Origin: Amia ocellicauda
Taxonomy: Eukaryota; Chordata; Actinopteri; Amiiformes; Amiidae
NCBI RefSeq assembly: GCF_036373705.1
Contig: NC_089854.1
Span: 22,135,839 to 22,199,838 of the forward strand
DNA length: 64,000 bases
Direction of reading: 5' to 3'
Shown: one piece after another, positions 1 to 19,823 of the stretch
How the letters are laid out: each line of letters opens with the position of its first letter
Position numbering within the stretch: position 1 is the first letter of the stretch
The notes under the pieces: generated by a model
The model's input: the letters and a program-made list of their open reading frames with translations, nothing else
What the model was told of the DNA's origin: nothing
Databases searched by the model: none
Made by a program: the position numbers and the translations under genes

Positions 1-726
1 GATATATCCATCAATAACCCTTTTCACGGCATGGCGAACCCATGGAAGAGAATATTGGTTTGGCCAGGAAACACCCCACCAACAATGACGCCACGGCACA
101 ATCTCCAAAATATCCACTGCGTGATGTCGGACAAAACGTGATCAATCAATTAAGTCAATTAAAATGCAAACCGTCAGATCAATTAAGCAGTGGGCAGATG
201 CCTTCCTGTCAGTGGGTCTGGAAAGGCACGCATGCGGCTCAGACGGCGGTGTCGTGCAAATAAAGCAGAGGTCTTAACCAAAAAAAGACCAGTGAAGGGG
301 AAAGATGGGGTATCAATGGGAATACAAGTGCAGCACGGCGACACGGAGGCCATGGAGGCGGAAACGGCCCAGGTCTGGATCCAGTCTATGGGATTGAGTC
401 AACCGGACCCAGCGGACTATTTCTCAGATCACGAAGCCTCCCCACAATGGTGTCCAAACTGCGCCCATATGCTCGGGCGGCACATGTTTCCCCCCCTCTG
501 TAAAACAAAGTTAGTTAGCAACCGTAATTGCTGCACTAAAATGCAGAGATTTCCTGATAATGTCAATTTCCGGGACCGTGCATCTCCTCTATCGCGACAG
601 ACGCCCCCCGGCCCGGCCCCGGCCCCCCACAGGCCCCGCTCGGATTAAATCTCGGTCATTAATAAGATAACGGGGGTCCATGTTTCTTTTGTCTGTCCCC
701 GTCCTGTATTTATTTATTTTTATTAC
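1..726 (-). other. Start of JPT1 intron 1
   Basis: This is the part of the first JPT1 intron that falls in the window. Open frames on the plus strand at 42-263 and 190-648 show no recognisable domain and no splice or codon support. I see no second exon or mobile element here. Confidence 0.6.
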
Positions 727-782
727 CTGGAACTGTTTTTTGAACCCGGGTCCATCCCTTGGAAAGTGGTCGTCGTCGTCAT
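727..782 (-). CDS. jpt1: Jupiter microtubule-associated homolog 1 (HN1), first coding exon, partial gene
   Basis: Read on the minus strand from the ATG at 782, this exon encodes MTTTTTFQGMDPGSKNSS and then AG of a split codon, followed by a GTAATA splice donor at 726. The poly-threonine start followed by F-x-G-x-D-P and N-S-S is the recognisable N-terminus of JPT1/HN1, a small disordered protein found in nucleus and cytoplasm. The exon is 56 nt and ends in phase 2, as I recall for the mammalian gene. The rest of the gene lies left of the window, so bases 1-726 are its first intron. JPT1 lies just downstream of SUMO2 on the same strand, as in human 17q25. Paralogue JPT2 starts differently, so JPT1 is the better call. 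Only 18 residues are visible, so confidence comes from the motif plus synteny. Confidence 0.85.
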
Positions 783-1120
783 GTCGAGACTCCTTATTAG
801 ATAATGTCCGTTGATAATAAATGTTTTGTAATATCCTTTTATTTTAATTTTGTGCGGCGCTCACTCCCTCTACTGCTCCGCCCGGCTCCGACTGAATTGA
901 ACCCGCTCCGCCAGGGAGCGTCGCTTTTATCGTTTAATCCCCACCCCGCTGTGACGTAGCGCAAAAAGGGCGGCTCCTAGGTTGTGATTGGCTGTTGTCT
1001 GGATCGTCTCGCTTCTGATTGAACATCAGCGCTGTCCATCACTGTCAATTGTAGCGAGGCTGCCTTTTCATTGATTTTTGAAAAAAAAAGAAAAAAAGAA
1101 GGGTCTAACGGTTTCCACCC
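783..1120 (-). promoter_or_regulatory. JPT1 promoter and 5' UTR region
   Basis: This GC-rich stretch lies directly upstream of the JPT1 start codon. It holds an ATTGG (CCAAT on the minus strand) at 987-991, a GGGCGG GC-box-like sequence around 968-973 and a TGACGTA half CRE near 952. These are usual elements of a TATA-less housekeeping promoter. The transcription start cannot be placed exactly. Confidence 0.5.
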
Positions 1121-4100
1121 CTTGCAAATGCCTGTTTTTCTGTATATTTCGCAGTTACGAAACGGGGCCCAGCGTTTAAATTTAGGGCACTAACTACACA
1201 AATATATGCACTTTGTTTCCCAGTTAGTTAGTCATCAAAGGGATTCTTTACAAGGAATATTTTGTGAAGCTAATACACCAGAATGCACCACAGAATTTTA
1301 TTTTTTGCCAGCATTACAGTGCTTGATTTTGTGTATATTTTGTGTACGTTTTATTTTCTAAATAGTTGAATATTATTTGGTCTTTCAGAGCACCGATTCA
1401 TTTTCTGTTTATTGCCAACAGACCAAAAAACAACCAAGCAGTCGATGGGCAAACAAGTAGGCCCAAACAAACCAATTTAATGTTGTTTTAAAAACACTTT
1501 TGGGGAAATGTTGGGGCAGGGACGACAGCTATTTAGTGTGGTAATTATTCAATAACTAACTGATATTGAAAATAAACCTGAGAGGGAACATTTAGATGGA
1601 AATGTAAGAGTTTAAGTTTCAAAGAAACTAAATATTTTCAAGAAGAAAAGATCCAGTGTTCTCCACGTCTCGTCGTGCTCGTACAATAGGCCCAGTGTGG
1701 ACATAGCCTCCACTCCAGCTGTTTACTCACTACTAATCATCTTTAAGCTCATGCATCAGTCTGCAAGAACAAGTCTGCTTCCCCAGGCCAGTACTTTGGT
1801 ACATAATCGCACATCAGTAAGCTGGATGGCAGCCTACTGTAGTCCTGGTTCAATCTGTATTAAAAACATGGGATAAATCAGTCATCCTCCGTTTACCCAG
1901 ACTTCTGCATGTCCAGCCAGCACACCTCCAACATCACAATGTCTTAGACACTGACTCAGTTTTATTCAAGAATTCCTACATCATTTTGAGGTTGTTCTTG
2001 TGCTTTTTTAAAATGATGGAAGATCTCAACTGATTACAAATGCAGGTTTTATTGAAATGTTGAATGTCCTCACCCATTTGCTGACTAAACCAGTTTCATA
2101 TAGCAAATTACAAGTTATCTTCATAAACTGAAGTTACAATAATTATACAAACATGCATATATATATAGAAAGCAGATAATTATTTAGCTTTGCTCTTCTA
2201 CGTGTGTCTATATATATATATATATATATACATACACACATATACATATATATATATACACACACATATACATACATACACATATATTTATATATATATA
2301 TAGACACGTAGAAGAGCAAAGCTAAATAATTATCTGCTTTCTACACTCCATCATAAACATCTGTTTGAAAGCGAATGTTCTTTGCGGACTGCAAGGTATT
2401 CAGTGTCAAAGTTTACATGCCTTTTACATTCCTCCTTAAGACTGGAATACACTACATTTGTCCAAAGTCAGCCAACAGCTTGAATTAATGATTTTATATA
2501 AGACAAATGACAAAAAAAATACCCTACAACTGCATAAAATACCAGAGGTGAATTACAGAAAAAATACTGCCTTCACCAATACATCTTTCTTAGAGGATTA
2601 TTGTTTTACACAACCATACCATATACGCCCCGTGTGAGGTTTTACAATCTGCTTCCAAGACATGGGGCGTATTTCTAACTGTTATGCTTACAAAGAATAG
2701 TTGCCAGAGCATACATCACTGTTACACTGTGGCATTTCATTTGGTTGAATCTTGAACACCCACACATCTTTAACCTCCTGCCTTACATGGCATTTTATAA
2801 ACAAAAGCATTGGTAAAACATAATATTTAGAGTCGCCTGAAGGACTGTGAAACATCTTCTCTCAGTCCTGAGGAATTTCAGTGCCAGGTTGGTACTTCCA
2901 CTACACTGATCCAACGGCACAAACGAGTCCACAGGCGCTCTGCTCGGAACGGTTTTGCTATAGAAGCAGTTTCCTAGGCGTGAGTGTGCAGGATTCTATT
3001 ATGCTCAGAATCCATCTCTTCAGACAGCACGCTCCCTCAGAAGATTGGCCAACTGTTGCACATGACTGCAGCGATTGCAGTACACTCGTGAAACAGCTAT
3101 GTATTTTGACACTGATGTATTCCTTAACTGGAACTCACACAACCGCAGCACACCAGCGCTCACCAGCCAGCCGCACACATTTGTAACACATGCAGCAGGC
3201 AACCTTTAAAAAGACGCAATTTATATCAAAGCCACAGAAAATGCAGTTTGAAGCAGCACTTAATCAGTCTATGTTGCAATACAAAATAATGGTTTGGACT
3301 CGGGTTTAAAAACCATAACATTGAAAATCAGGACATCTATTCCGTTTAGATTTTTAGAGCTTGCAAGTTGTCAAATGACGGCATTACACTAAAGTTATTG
3401 AAGGTCTCGGCTTCAAAGCATCCTGTGAAGAGCAGGAATAAATGAGGATGCTCCCTTATTAAAGACCTGCACATAATCACACACAGACATTTTCTGGATT
3501 GAAATCTCCATGGGGGAAGGATAGGGTCTGCCACTGAAAAGATTAAAGCTTTAATTCTTAAAATGAATACAATGCAACTATACACAAACAGTTATACAGG
3601 CTATGAATGTTCTGGATCAGGTCCAGTTCACTGGAGAGATTAAGGCACAGCTGAAGCACCACAGATCCATACCTCACTGAAGAAACTGTGCGTTCCACTT
3701 AAGTATTTACACTCTAGGAGTCTAGAAAAGCCAAACCTTGTACCAGCTTCTACAGCAAGGGACTGCCTTAAAACCCCTGGGTGCTCTATACAGGAACGCA
3801 TGAGATCATGGTATTGCTTTTGTGTTCACTCTGAGCTATGTGGAATTTTCAATCAAAAGAAAATCAGTTCGCTTAAATTCCAGATAAGCAGTTTAACACC
3901 CACACTCTAAACATCAACTGAATTAGGATGGTATAACACCGCCTAGGGTTTCATGATTTATGTTGTATTATAAGTGTAAAAAGGCTATTAAAAGACCTAA
4001 AGAGACTACCGAATGAGCTTATACTGCTGATCAATGACCGATGCACAGAATTTCACAGCGCTTTGTCCTGTACTCCCACTGCTCTCCCATTTCACAACAT

Positions 4101-4711
4101 CAGCTTTACATGGTTGATGCAAAAGACAAAAAAAAGTTTAATTAAAAAAAGAGAATATTTTTATTTTAACAAGAAATTTATTAAACAATACAGATGTCTG
4201 ACTTTAGAAACCCCATAGCAGGGCGTCCTTTTAACATATGGCCTAATCAAACTACTTTTAAGACAAGATCCATTCTACACAATCACTACAATATATAAAA
4301 AAAAAAAAAGATATAAAATCCATCTTCTGATGATGATAAAAGAAAGTCAGAAAACCAGTAAATCTCAATCTCCCAAAGAATGAGATAAAAATAACTTACT
4401 GGGAAACTTTATTTTGGAAAGACTTCACCACAATCCCCAACAATTTGGGATCAGATTCCCAGTCTGCTTTCTGTGTTTTGGTCAAAGTTGTCAGACGGGC
4501 CACTTCTTGGTAGCTAAACGAGTGTTTGCCAACACTTGAGGTTAATTATGTACAAACAAAAAAAAGAATGAAAACACTATACAACAGTAGTTAAGTATAA
4601 CTGTGAAATCCTCTCTAATTTTGTACTGAACTTATCCTGCAGTGATAATGGGAAGAGTTTGCAAAGGAACAGTATTTGGAAAGAGGGGAGGGGGGGGTGA
4701 ATGTGTTGCTT
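1121..4711 (-). other. JPT1-SUMO2 intergenic region including SUMO2 3' UTR
   Basis: No coding exon was found here. The part next to the SUMO2 stop at 4712 must be SUMO2 3' UTR. A minus-strand AATAAA-like signal (plus-strand tttatt) occurs near 4160-4175 and others occur further left, so the UTR end is unclear. The region is AT-rich and contains the 2166-2343 hairpin, listed separately. Confidence 0.5.
2166..2343. repeat. Long inverted repeat around an AT microsatellite
   Basis: The left arm (about 2166-2212) reads tagaaagcagataattatt and onward. Its reverse complement is the right arm, about 2300-2343. The arms match almost perfectly over roughly 45 bp. Between them is a (TA)/(CA)-rich simple repeat of about 85 bp. 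The whole could fold into a long hairpin. This is the form of a foldback or MITE-type element that captured or expanded an AT repeat. The element is flanked by TA-rich DNA, so no target duplication can be assigned with confidence. Confidence 0.75.
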
Positions 4712-7700
4712 TTAGTAGAGACCTCCTGTTTGTTGCTGAAAAACATCGATCGTGTCTTCATCTTCCATTTCCAACTGTTTAGGAGAAACAAAACGTTTAT
4801 TAGAAAAGGGAAAATTCAACTGAACTCATAGCAGAGATAAAAGCAGCTTGTTATTCTCCTGTTGCATTAATAAAAGTGCCATTGAATACCAGCCAGTCAT
4901 ATGAGAGAATACGTCCATGTCCAGATTACCATTCTGAACTAGAACAAATGATGCATCTCATGTTTTACTTCCTCTTACACAAAGCCAAAAGAGTGGGAAG
5001 GGTCAGAGTTGGACACTGAATGACAGAAAGCTAAGACTGAGACTTTCCAAATTTCAATATTTGTACGACTGAAGAAATGTATTTACTATACAACAAATAA
5101 AGGAAAAGAAGGGGTGGGGGGGGGGGGGCAGAGGGTGTTAATGGTGGCTTTCAATGTAATTTCTGTATGCCGACCAAATGGTCATGCAAATAATATACTC
5201 CGTGATCAGCCTTTAGTGCAGGGTTACTGGTCACTGAGGCATGGCGTGCAATTCAAGTGGGTTCAAATTGTGAAGTCAGAGCAGCTGCTTCTACAGCTTA
5301 CCAGGAAAGAAAGGAAAGTCAAAACTAATCAGTTTCAATAAAAAGAAAGTGTGAACCCATGGAGTGGGCAGTGCCTCACCTGTGCAGGTGTGTCTGTCTC
5401 GTTGATTGGCTGCCCATCAAACCGGAATCGGATTTGCCTCATCGTCAAGCCCTGTGGAGAGGCACGGTCAGGGGTTACTCACAATGCTAAATACTGTCGC
5501 CGACCCCCCACTGTCATCCCAACAAGGCTGGCAATGCCCAATTTTAATTTATTTTAATTTTATTTGTTTCACAACACTCTCTTTCAAAACATCTTTAAAT
5601 TGTGGAAGACAAACATGTTGCACGGTGCGATAGGATTTGCTGTTGTTGGAAACAATTTCTGGCTGACAACTTTCTTTTTATTCTCCTACTTAAACCTCGA
5701 AGCACATCGAGTGCTCCTAAAGTATATGGACTCTGATTAATGACACATCAAAGCACAAGACTGCTCTTAAGTGATACAAACAGCAAAGGCAACTAAACTA
5801 AAATGAAGATAAAAATCATGCACTTTTGTGCCCACTGCATGAAAGTGGTGTCTCCTCTCACCTGTCTCTCGCAGTATGCTTTCATGAGTTTGCTGAGTGG
5901 CGTGTGCCTCTTGATCTTAAACTGCACCACTGAGCCGTCCTGCCCAGCCACCTTCAGGTTAATATGGTCGTTGTTTTCCGTCTTAACGCCTTCCTGGAGA
6001 AGGAAAGAAAACAAACACACACATTATAATACAACAGACAATCTCCAAGCAAACCAGGATCTGGGGAACATTACTGGTACAGCTCTGATCTCCGGCCGAT
6101 GCTAGATTCTCTCTGCGATTCATTTACCTATTTACTTCCAGCTCCAAATTTCTTTGAAAGCCACCAAAAGGAAATTGCACATGAAGTCCACAAATGCAAA
6201 TAGCACACAGAAGAGTATAGTAAACAGACAGTGAGACCAAGACAGACAATTAAATCAACCCATTCGCAAGCACAGTCCCAGAATACACTGTAGGGGGGGT
6301 GTAATGTAGTAATACATTGTACCAGAGCTTTAAAAACTATGGCATTCTCTGAGATAATAAGCACAATAAAAAGGCAGGATGTTGTTTCTGGGATGACAGA
6401 GAGTAATGCTGTGGCTGGATCTCTTGAAATCAATACACATTAGATAAATTACATTTTCTATTAATACATTAACAATCTTTCTACCTAAGCGTTCACAGAC
6501 CTACAATAAGACTTACTTAGCTTCAGAACTGCATGAGGAAAGGCTTTAAGAAGCTTCTCAAACCAGAGACTCTCTTCTTCTAACTGGTAAGAATAGGATA
6601 TCATGCCCAGTATTCCTTCCGCAAGGGCATGTGCAACACTGATTTGATTTCTTAATGTTTTCAAACTTTACTTTACTTTGATCTATGGAATGGTAAACAA
6701 TGTGTGTTTTGGATATCCCCAGACATTGCACAAAAACAAATCAGTGTGTTTATACCTCACCCTCCACTGGGTGGCACTACTGTCTCCACAGAGGAAGGAA
6801 TTTGAGGAACAAGAAACAAGTTGAAGTGTGTGCATTCCTGCAGTCTCCCTCTTCACTAACACATGAACTTCTCCTCTAGACACACAGTCTACTGATTTTA
6901 TTTTAAGCTATTTTTGTCTATCTTTAAAAAAAAAAAATTCTATTACATTATGGAACAATAATATTTCAGAATTTCAAATGGTTCAAACTTAGGAGCATAA
7001 TATATTTGTTTACCTGGGATTCAAAAACTGTTTCATAGGTTTGTCAAAATGTATGGTAAAATATTTGCTTCAACGAATAGAATTTAAATTGTACAAACCA
7101 GAGGAACACAATTATCATGTGCATTTAACAATTATTATGTATATTATGGGACTATTGATGAAGGCAATGTAAAAGCAGGATTTCCAATATTGTGCTTTCT
7201 GAATACTCATTCCATTTCAAAAAGACTTGCATGAATTCAACCAAGTAATCCCAATAAGTGGAAAACTACAAAATTGTACTTTCAATATTGACATATTTAG
7301 GGATTTGTTTACATAATGATAGCATTCAAGTGACAATGAATTGTTGCTGTGATCATCCCAAACATCTTTACAGGGTTAAAGCATGAAAACACAATCCGGG
7401 GAAAACAATACTTGTCTGTAGAGAGAAATTATTTGTATTAAATTTAACTCATACAAACTGAACAGATTAAGTAATACATCAATAAAAACGGTTTGTGACA
7501 ATTCAGTGCCGTTTTATGCTTATGAAACAATTCAAAAAGCACATATATGTGTAACTTTGCAAAACCTTCAGGGAACATTAGGACGTCAATTGCATTTTTT
7601 GTACGTTGATTGCTGTATTATAAACAGATTGCAAACACACGCATTATATGAAAAAACAATACTTCAAGGGTGTTTATTAATCATATTTGTTTTCTAAATA

Positions 7701-7860
7701 ATTGTGGTACTAAAGTTCGGCAGTAAATGAAAATAAACCATCTAAAGTGACTCGCAAAACAGAAACACTGCGTGTTTTCCCCCCTCAACTTTCTCAATCC
7801 GCTGAGAGAGATGAGGGGAATGTGCAGTCATTTGTGCATGTTTTAAACTTTATGCACGCT

Positions 7861-7911
<51 letters not shown>

Positions 7912-8487
7912 CATATATAGTGACTGAAGTGCAGAAAGTCGAGCCACTGTTACTCGGAACTGAAGGCGCGCAAAAACATCGCAGCTGATGCTACAATTTA
8001 AACACATTGACAATAATAACACATCGCTGCACAGATAGTTCCCAGTTCACGAAATGCATGATTTGAGTGACGAATTAGCTCTATGATGAACACGGAGGTA
8101 AGAAAATGCCCGATTTAAAGTAGGCCGATGTAAGCATGGAGAACTACCATGTATTTATATAAATAAATAAATAACATGTATATAAATAAATATACTGCAC
8201 AGAGCAGCTGGAGAGTATTGCTGATAAAAATACACTAGATTGTGCTTCTTTCAGCCATTATAACAGAGTTGAAAGTGAGAGTTATTTATTTGCGATAGCC
8301 CGCCTCTGCAGGCTGGCGCACATCCCTTCCGGTGCTCCTCCGGCGCTGCGCTCGCATCGACCGCGTCCAGCGGGGAAACTGCGCGCCGCACGGGCCGCTT
8401 GCACTTGTTGTGGAGTTACACGGACTGGATGCGGGCAATCTGTAATCAGCTTTTTCGTTAGCTCACCTTGGGTTTTTCGTCCGCCAT
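4712..8487 (-). CDS. sumo2: Small ubiquitin-related modifier 2
   Basis: There are four coding exons on the minus strand: 8467-8487 (MADEKPK), 5862-5993, 5380-5451 and 4712-4774. They sum to 288 nt, giving 95 aa plus stop, the same length as human SUMO2, and all junctions are in phase 0. SUMO2 is conjugated to lysines of nuclear proteins by SAE1/2 and UBC9. Visible landmarks are the V-K-T-E consensus site for chain formation at lysine 11, the ubiquitin fold core from about residue 16 to 90, and the C-terminal QQQTGG that SENP proteases expose by removing the final LY. Human SUMO2 ends GGVY, so the cleaved tail differs by one residue. The third exon has G-L-T-M where mammals have G-L-S-M. SUMO3 and SUMO4 are the alternatives, but the residues and gene neighbours favour SUMO2. 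Intron 1 is 2.5 kb. Confidence 0.97.
5994..8466 (-). other. SUMO2 intron 1
   Basis: This intron of about 2.5 kb is AT-rich and contains no coding exon. It holds a (TA)n microsatellite at 7863-7918. No transposon ends were recognised. Confidence 0.8.
7863..7918. repeat. (TA)n microsatellite
   Basis: This is an almost pure run of TA dinucleotides with two C interruptions, inside SUMO2 intron 1. Confidence 0.95.
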
Positions 8488-9726
8488 GGCTATTCTCTCC
8501 GCGTTTCTCTACGCCGCCACACAAAGAGTCTTCGGGGACGCGCACGTCCGCGCCGCCGAACATTAAACCGGCATTGCGTGCGCGCACACGAGACAATGCG
8601 CGTCCTCGCTGGCCGCCGCTCATTGGACGGCGGTGGTCACGAGGGCAGAAACGGCGTGCTCGCCGAGGCGGGAGTGACGTCATCCGCGGTATTAGAACAT
8701 GCCTTCGGACGTGCTTCCACGCGGGCACGCGCATGGCGAAAACTGTGTTCATTTTTTAAATTTGTTTTTCTTTTAAAATATGCAGCAGATCCATCCAAAA
8801 TGAGCGCATTCAGCGTTAAATGGGTGTTTATGTGTTCCATCAGCATCCAGGACAGTAATTTTAGAGCAATATACCCAGTAAAGGGTGTTGAGAGAGTGAA
8901 AGTATCCAGAGGGTGATTTCTGGAATATTCTGAGGGAAGAGGCCTATCAAGTGGAAGCCATCTTGTTTTTTAATGTCTTGGATAGTTCCCAGAGATATAT
9001 TATCTACTGTACTAAAAACAGCCAGCATTTTCACTTTACATATTTCCCACAAGGTGTTAATAATGAATTAGCTCCTTGTGCTATGAAATACAATCCCTTA
9101 AAAAGCAAAAATTCCCAAACCATTGGATCATTTTATTAACTTGCCAGTTAAAACAAACGCTGGGCTGATGTGCCCATTTTAGCTGCAGGAAAAGGCGTAC
9201 TAGATGACATTGGCCTTCCTCCCCCCTTATTTATTAGAGTTATTTTTAGTCTAGTGTGTGTATGTATTACACATATGTGTGTGAAGTTGTTAGTTTTCAC
9301 CTCTTGCAAGTGAACAGTTTTTACCAGTTATGCACCATAGGCCTACCTATGTATAATAATTCTTAACCATCCTATAAGAAGAAGAAAAAAACATTCCATA
9401 CAAAAGTTCATGTATATTTAGGGGGACTTTAAAATGTATCAGTACATTAAATGCAATAATTCAATTGATATCAATGAAAATAGTTTATGATTCTACAAGA
9501 ATAACTTTAAAACCAATACACAAAACGTGGATCGTCTTAAAACGCTTTTCCTGACGCGCTATTTTGAGCAGGCAGCTGGGCAGACACTCTCTCTCCAGCG
9601 CAGATTCGCCGGGGTCCTTCCTGCTCAACTCCTGTGGCGCTGTATTCGTTGTATGCTGTAATTGCCGAGTCTGGTTTTCCTTAGGAAATCGTTAGTTTTT
9701 TAAGGTTTATTTGACTCCCCCCCGGA
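8488..9726. promoter_or_regulatory. Divergent SUMO2 / NUP85 promoter region
   Basis: The SUMO2 start (minus) and NUP85 start (plus) lie back to back, 1,239 bp apart. The SUMO2 side, about 8290-8760, is rich in CpG and holds a full palindromic cAMP response element TGACGTCA at 8675-8682. The middle (about 8760-9540) is AT-rich and shows no gene. The NUP85 side (about 9540-9726) becomes GC-richer again. This looks like two closely spaced CpG promoters rather than a single shared one. Confidence 0.65.
8675..8682. promoter_or_regulatory. Full palindromic CRE (TGACGTCA)
   Basis: The exact 8-bp CREB/ATF palindrome lies about 190 bp upstream of the SUMO2 start codon, in CpG-rich DNA where such sites are usually functional. 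Activity is inferred, not shown. Confidence 0.6.
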
Positions 9727-17752
<8,026 letters not shown>

Positions 17753-19823
17753 ACAGACCCACTTTTCTACATGTGTATATAAACAATTACCGATTTCATT
17801 AAAATTCTTTGATAATAAAGCTTTTTTTCCTTTTCTTTCTTAGCATGATCAGTTTATTTTTATTTTTTAATGCATCTTTTAAGCCACACATTTAAGCACC
17901 ATAGCCTGGCTGTAGTTTACCTTGCAGTCTGAATAAGCCCACACTCTTCACCCTAAACAAGCAAGTGTCTGTGAAAAGCAAAGCTGACAGGATGCTCACA
18001 GGCCAGAGGTTGCTGCTTTCAAATGAAGACTTTAATTCTTCATGCATTGGAACAACTTCAACATTGATGTATTTACAATCGTTAGCTTCAGTAAAGAGCC
18101 ACACGTTACATACATTAAAATAAAACATCTCTAGAAGACAATAAATACAACATTGTACATAAAAAGAGGTTGACTTGTTTTGTTTTACATGTCACGGTGC
18201 AGGGGAAAAAAGGCTTCTAAAGGACAGAGAACCGCAGGAGTAAAATAAAAAGAAAAAGTTTGGATGGAAGCAAAAACAACCAGTAAACTGTAGCGGAAGC
18301 TCCCATGATCACACATGCTGCGGACATTTCGCACAGGAATGAAGTGACAAAATGCACCCGGAATTACCTCACCCGATCAGTTTATAGGAGGAACACATCC
18401 CTGGCACTGGAAATGACAGGGAATCAAAATACTGACTAAAATCTCAAACCTACGGCCTATCCTTCCACAGGGGTCAATCGTTTTGATCGTCTGTTCAAGC
18501 AATCAGGGTTTGTCACTGATTAATGCGTCTAAATAAATAAATTAAAAAAGTCAACCAAACACTACTGTAATATAGAGGGTATAGACATTCATAGAGGTGG
18601 GGGCAATGGCTAAATTGCTCTACGCTGAAGAAGTTAATTTACTGCTCTGAACTGCACAGTAGCTATGAAAGGTAAAGAATCCATTTCTCACTGTTGAACA
18701 TTGTGATACACATCATAATCACACACACCAAATGTATTTAACAGAATGAAGACTTTGCAAAACCACACCATGTTGTCTTGGGATTCCTTCTCTTATTGGG
18801 TTATGTTGGGATGATGCCTAGATTGTATAGTTTATGTACAATAACCCATTACTAGTGCTAAAGTATTCACAAAAGTAATACTGCACTTAAGAACTATAAT
18901 AATATTTGAAAACCAGAACAACAAAAGCCTGTGTGGTCACCAGCATATAAATACGTCATGGACATTAAAATACTTAAAATAAACATTGGACATAAATAGG
19001 ATTGAGGCCTGTCAATACAGCTTAAAACAACAGCTCCCAGAGACAAGATCGTCTCATGACTTCATATGCGAGTTCCCTCAATCGTTTACCCTCCAGATCC
19101 AGAAGAACACAAACACCTCCTAACTGTAGCACCTAATGTCAAGCAAGGACCTCTCCCGGGCAGGCGAAGAGTGCTGATGAAGTATTGGGAGTTAAATGGC
19201 AGGGGGAGGGAGGGTAAATGCAAGTCTCACGTGGTTCCCGATCAGCCACGGTTCCCCACCAGCACACATCAACAGTGCATCGATTGTCCGCTTCCAATTA
19301 GTTAACGAACTGGCATTCCTGCAGGGCCACGTCTGGTGGGAAAGCTGGGCATCGTTATTGGCACTCGCGTCGGTCACATGCTAGCCTTTCAGTCTCCGAG
19401 TTGCGTTCTGTTTAAGCCACCTCCAGTGGGATCCTTTCTTCTTCTGGGATGCATCTCTCACAACCCCAAACCCTCCAGTGATATGTAGTTTTAGGTAGCA
19501 AATACACGACTGTTGTTGTCCAGTACCCCCTACCCCCGCACCCCCACCCCCCTCTTCCAGTAAACTAAGGTCAGGTAAAGTGCAGTCTTTTAAACAACAG
19601 CCCAGGGCAGAGGGGTGTTAAGAGTTGCAGGGAGTGTAAGAGACAACAATCAAACAAAAACAAAAAAGATAAGACACTCAGGTTTGTGGAGAATGGTTTC
19701 TGTAACGTTAATAGCACTTGCCTACCCAAGAAAACATTCATCAGCGCGTTGATTTCTCTCTCAGCTAAGTAAGGATCTCTGCCGCGACACATCGGGGCAC
19801 CCTGTCCTGTCCCTTGTGGGGGG
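17753..19823. other. Convergent NUP85 / GGA3 3' UTR region
   Basis: NUP85 ends from the left and GGA3 from the right. A minus-strand AATAAA (tttatt at 17853-17858) would end GGA3 only about 35 bp from the NUP85 signal and give GGA3 a 3' UTR of about 2 kb. No coding exon is visible. Poly-C/G tracts occur near 19528-19555. Confidence 0.6.
17814..17819 (+). terminator. NUP85 polyadenylation signal
   Basis: AATAAA lies 62 bp after the NUP85 stop codon and is followed by a T-rich stretch. This is the canonical position for the end of the transcript. Confidence 0.8.

Noticed and set aside
42-648. Overlapping plus-strand open frames of 73 and 152 codons at the left edge
   Set aside because: No domain, odd composition, and they lie inside the first intron of JPT1 on the opposite strand.
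8282-8752. 156-codon minus-strand open frame rich in Arg in the SUMO2 promoter
   Set aside because: It spans the SUMO2 first exon in another frame. The Arg/Ala richness is a CpG-island artefact.
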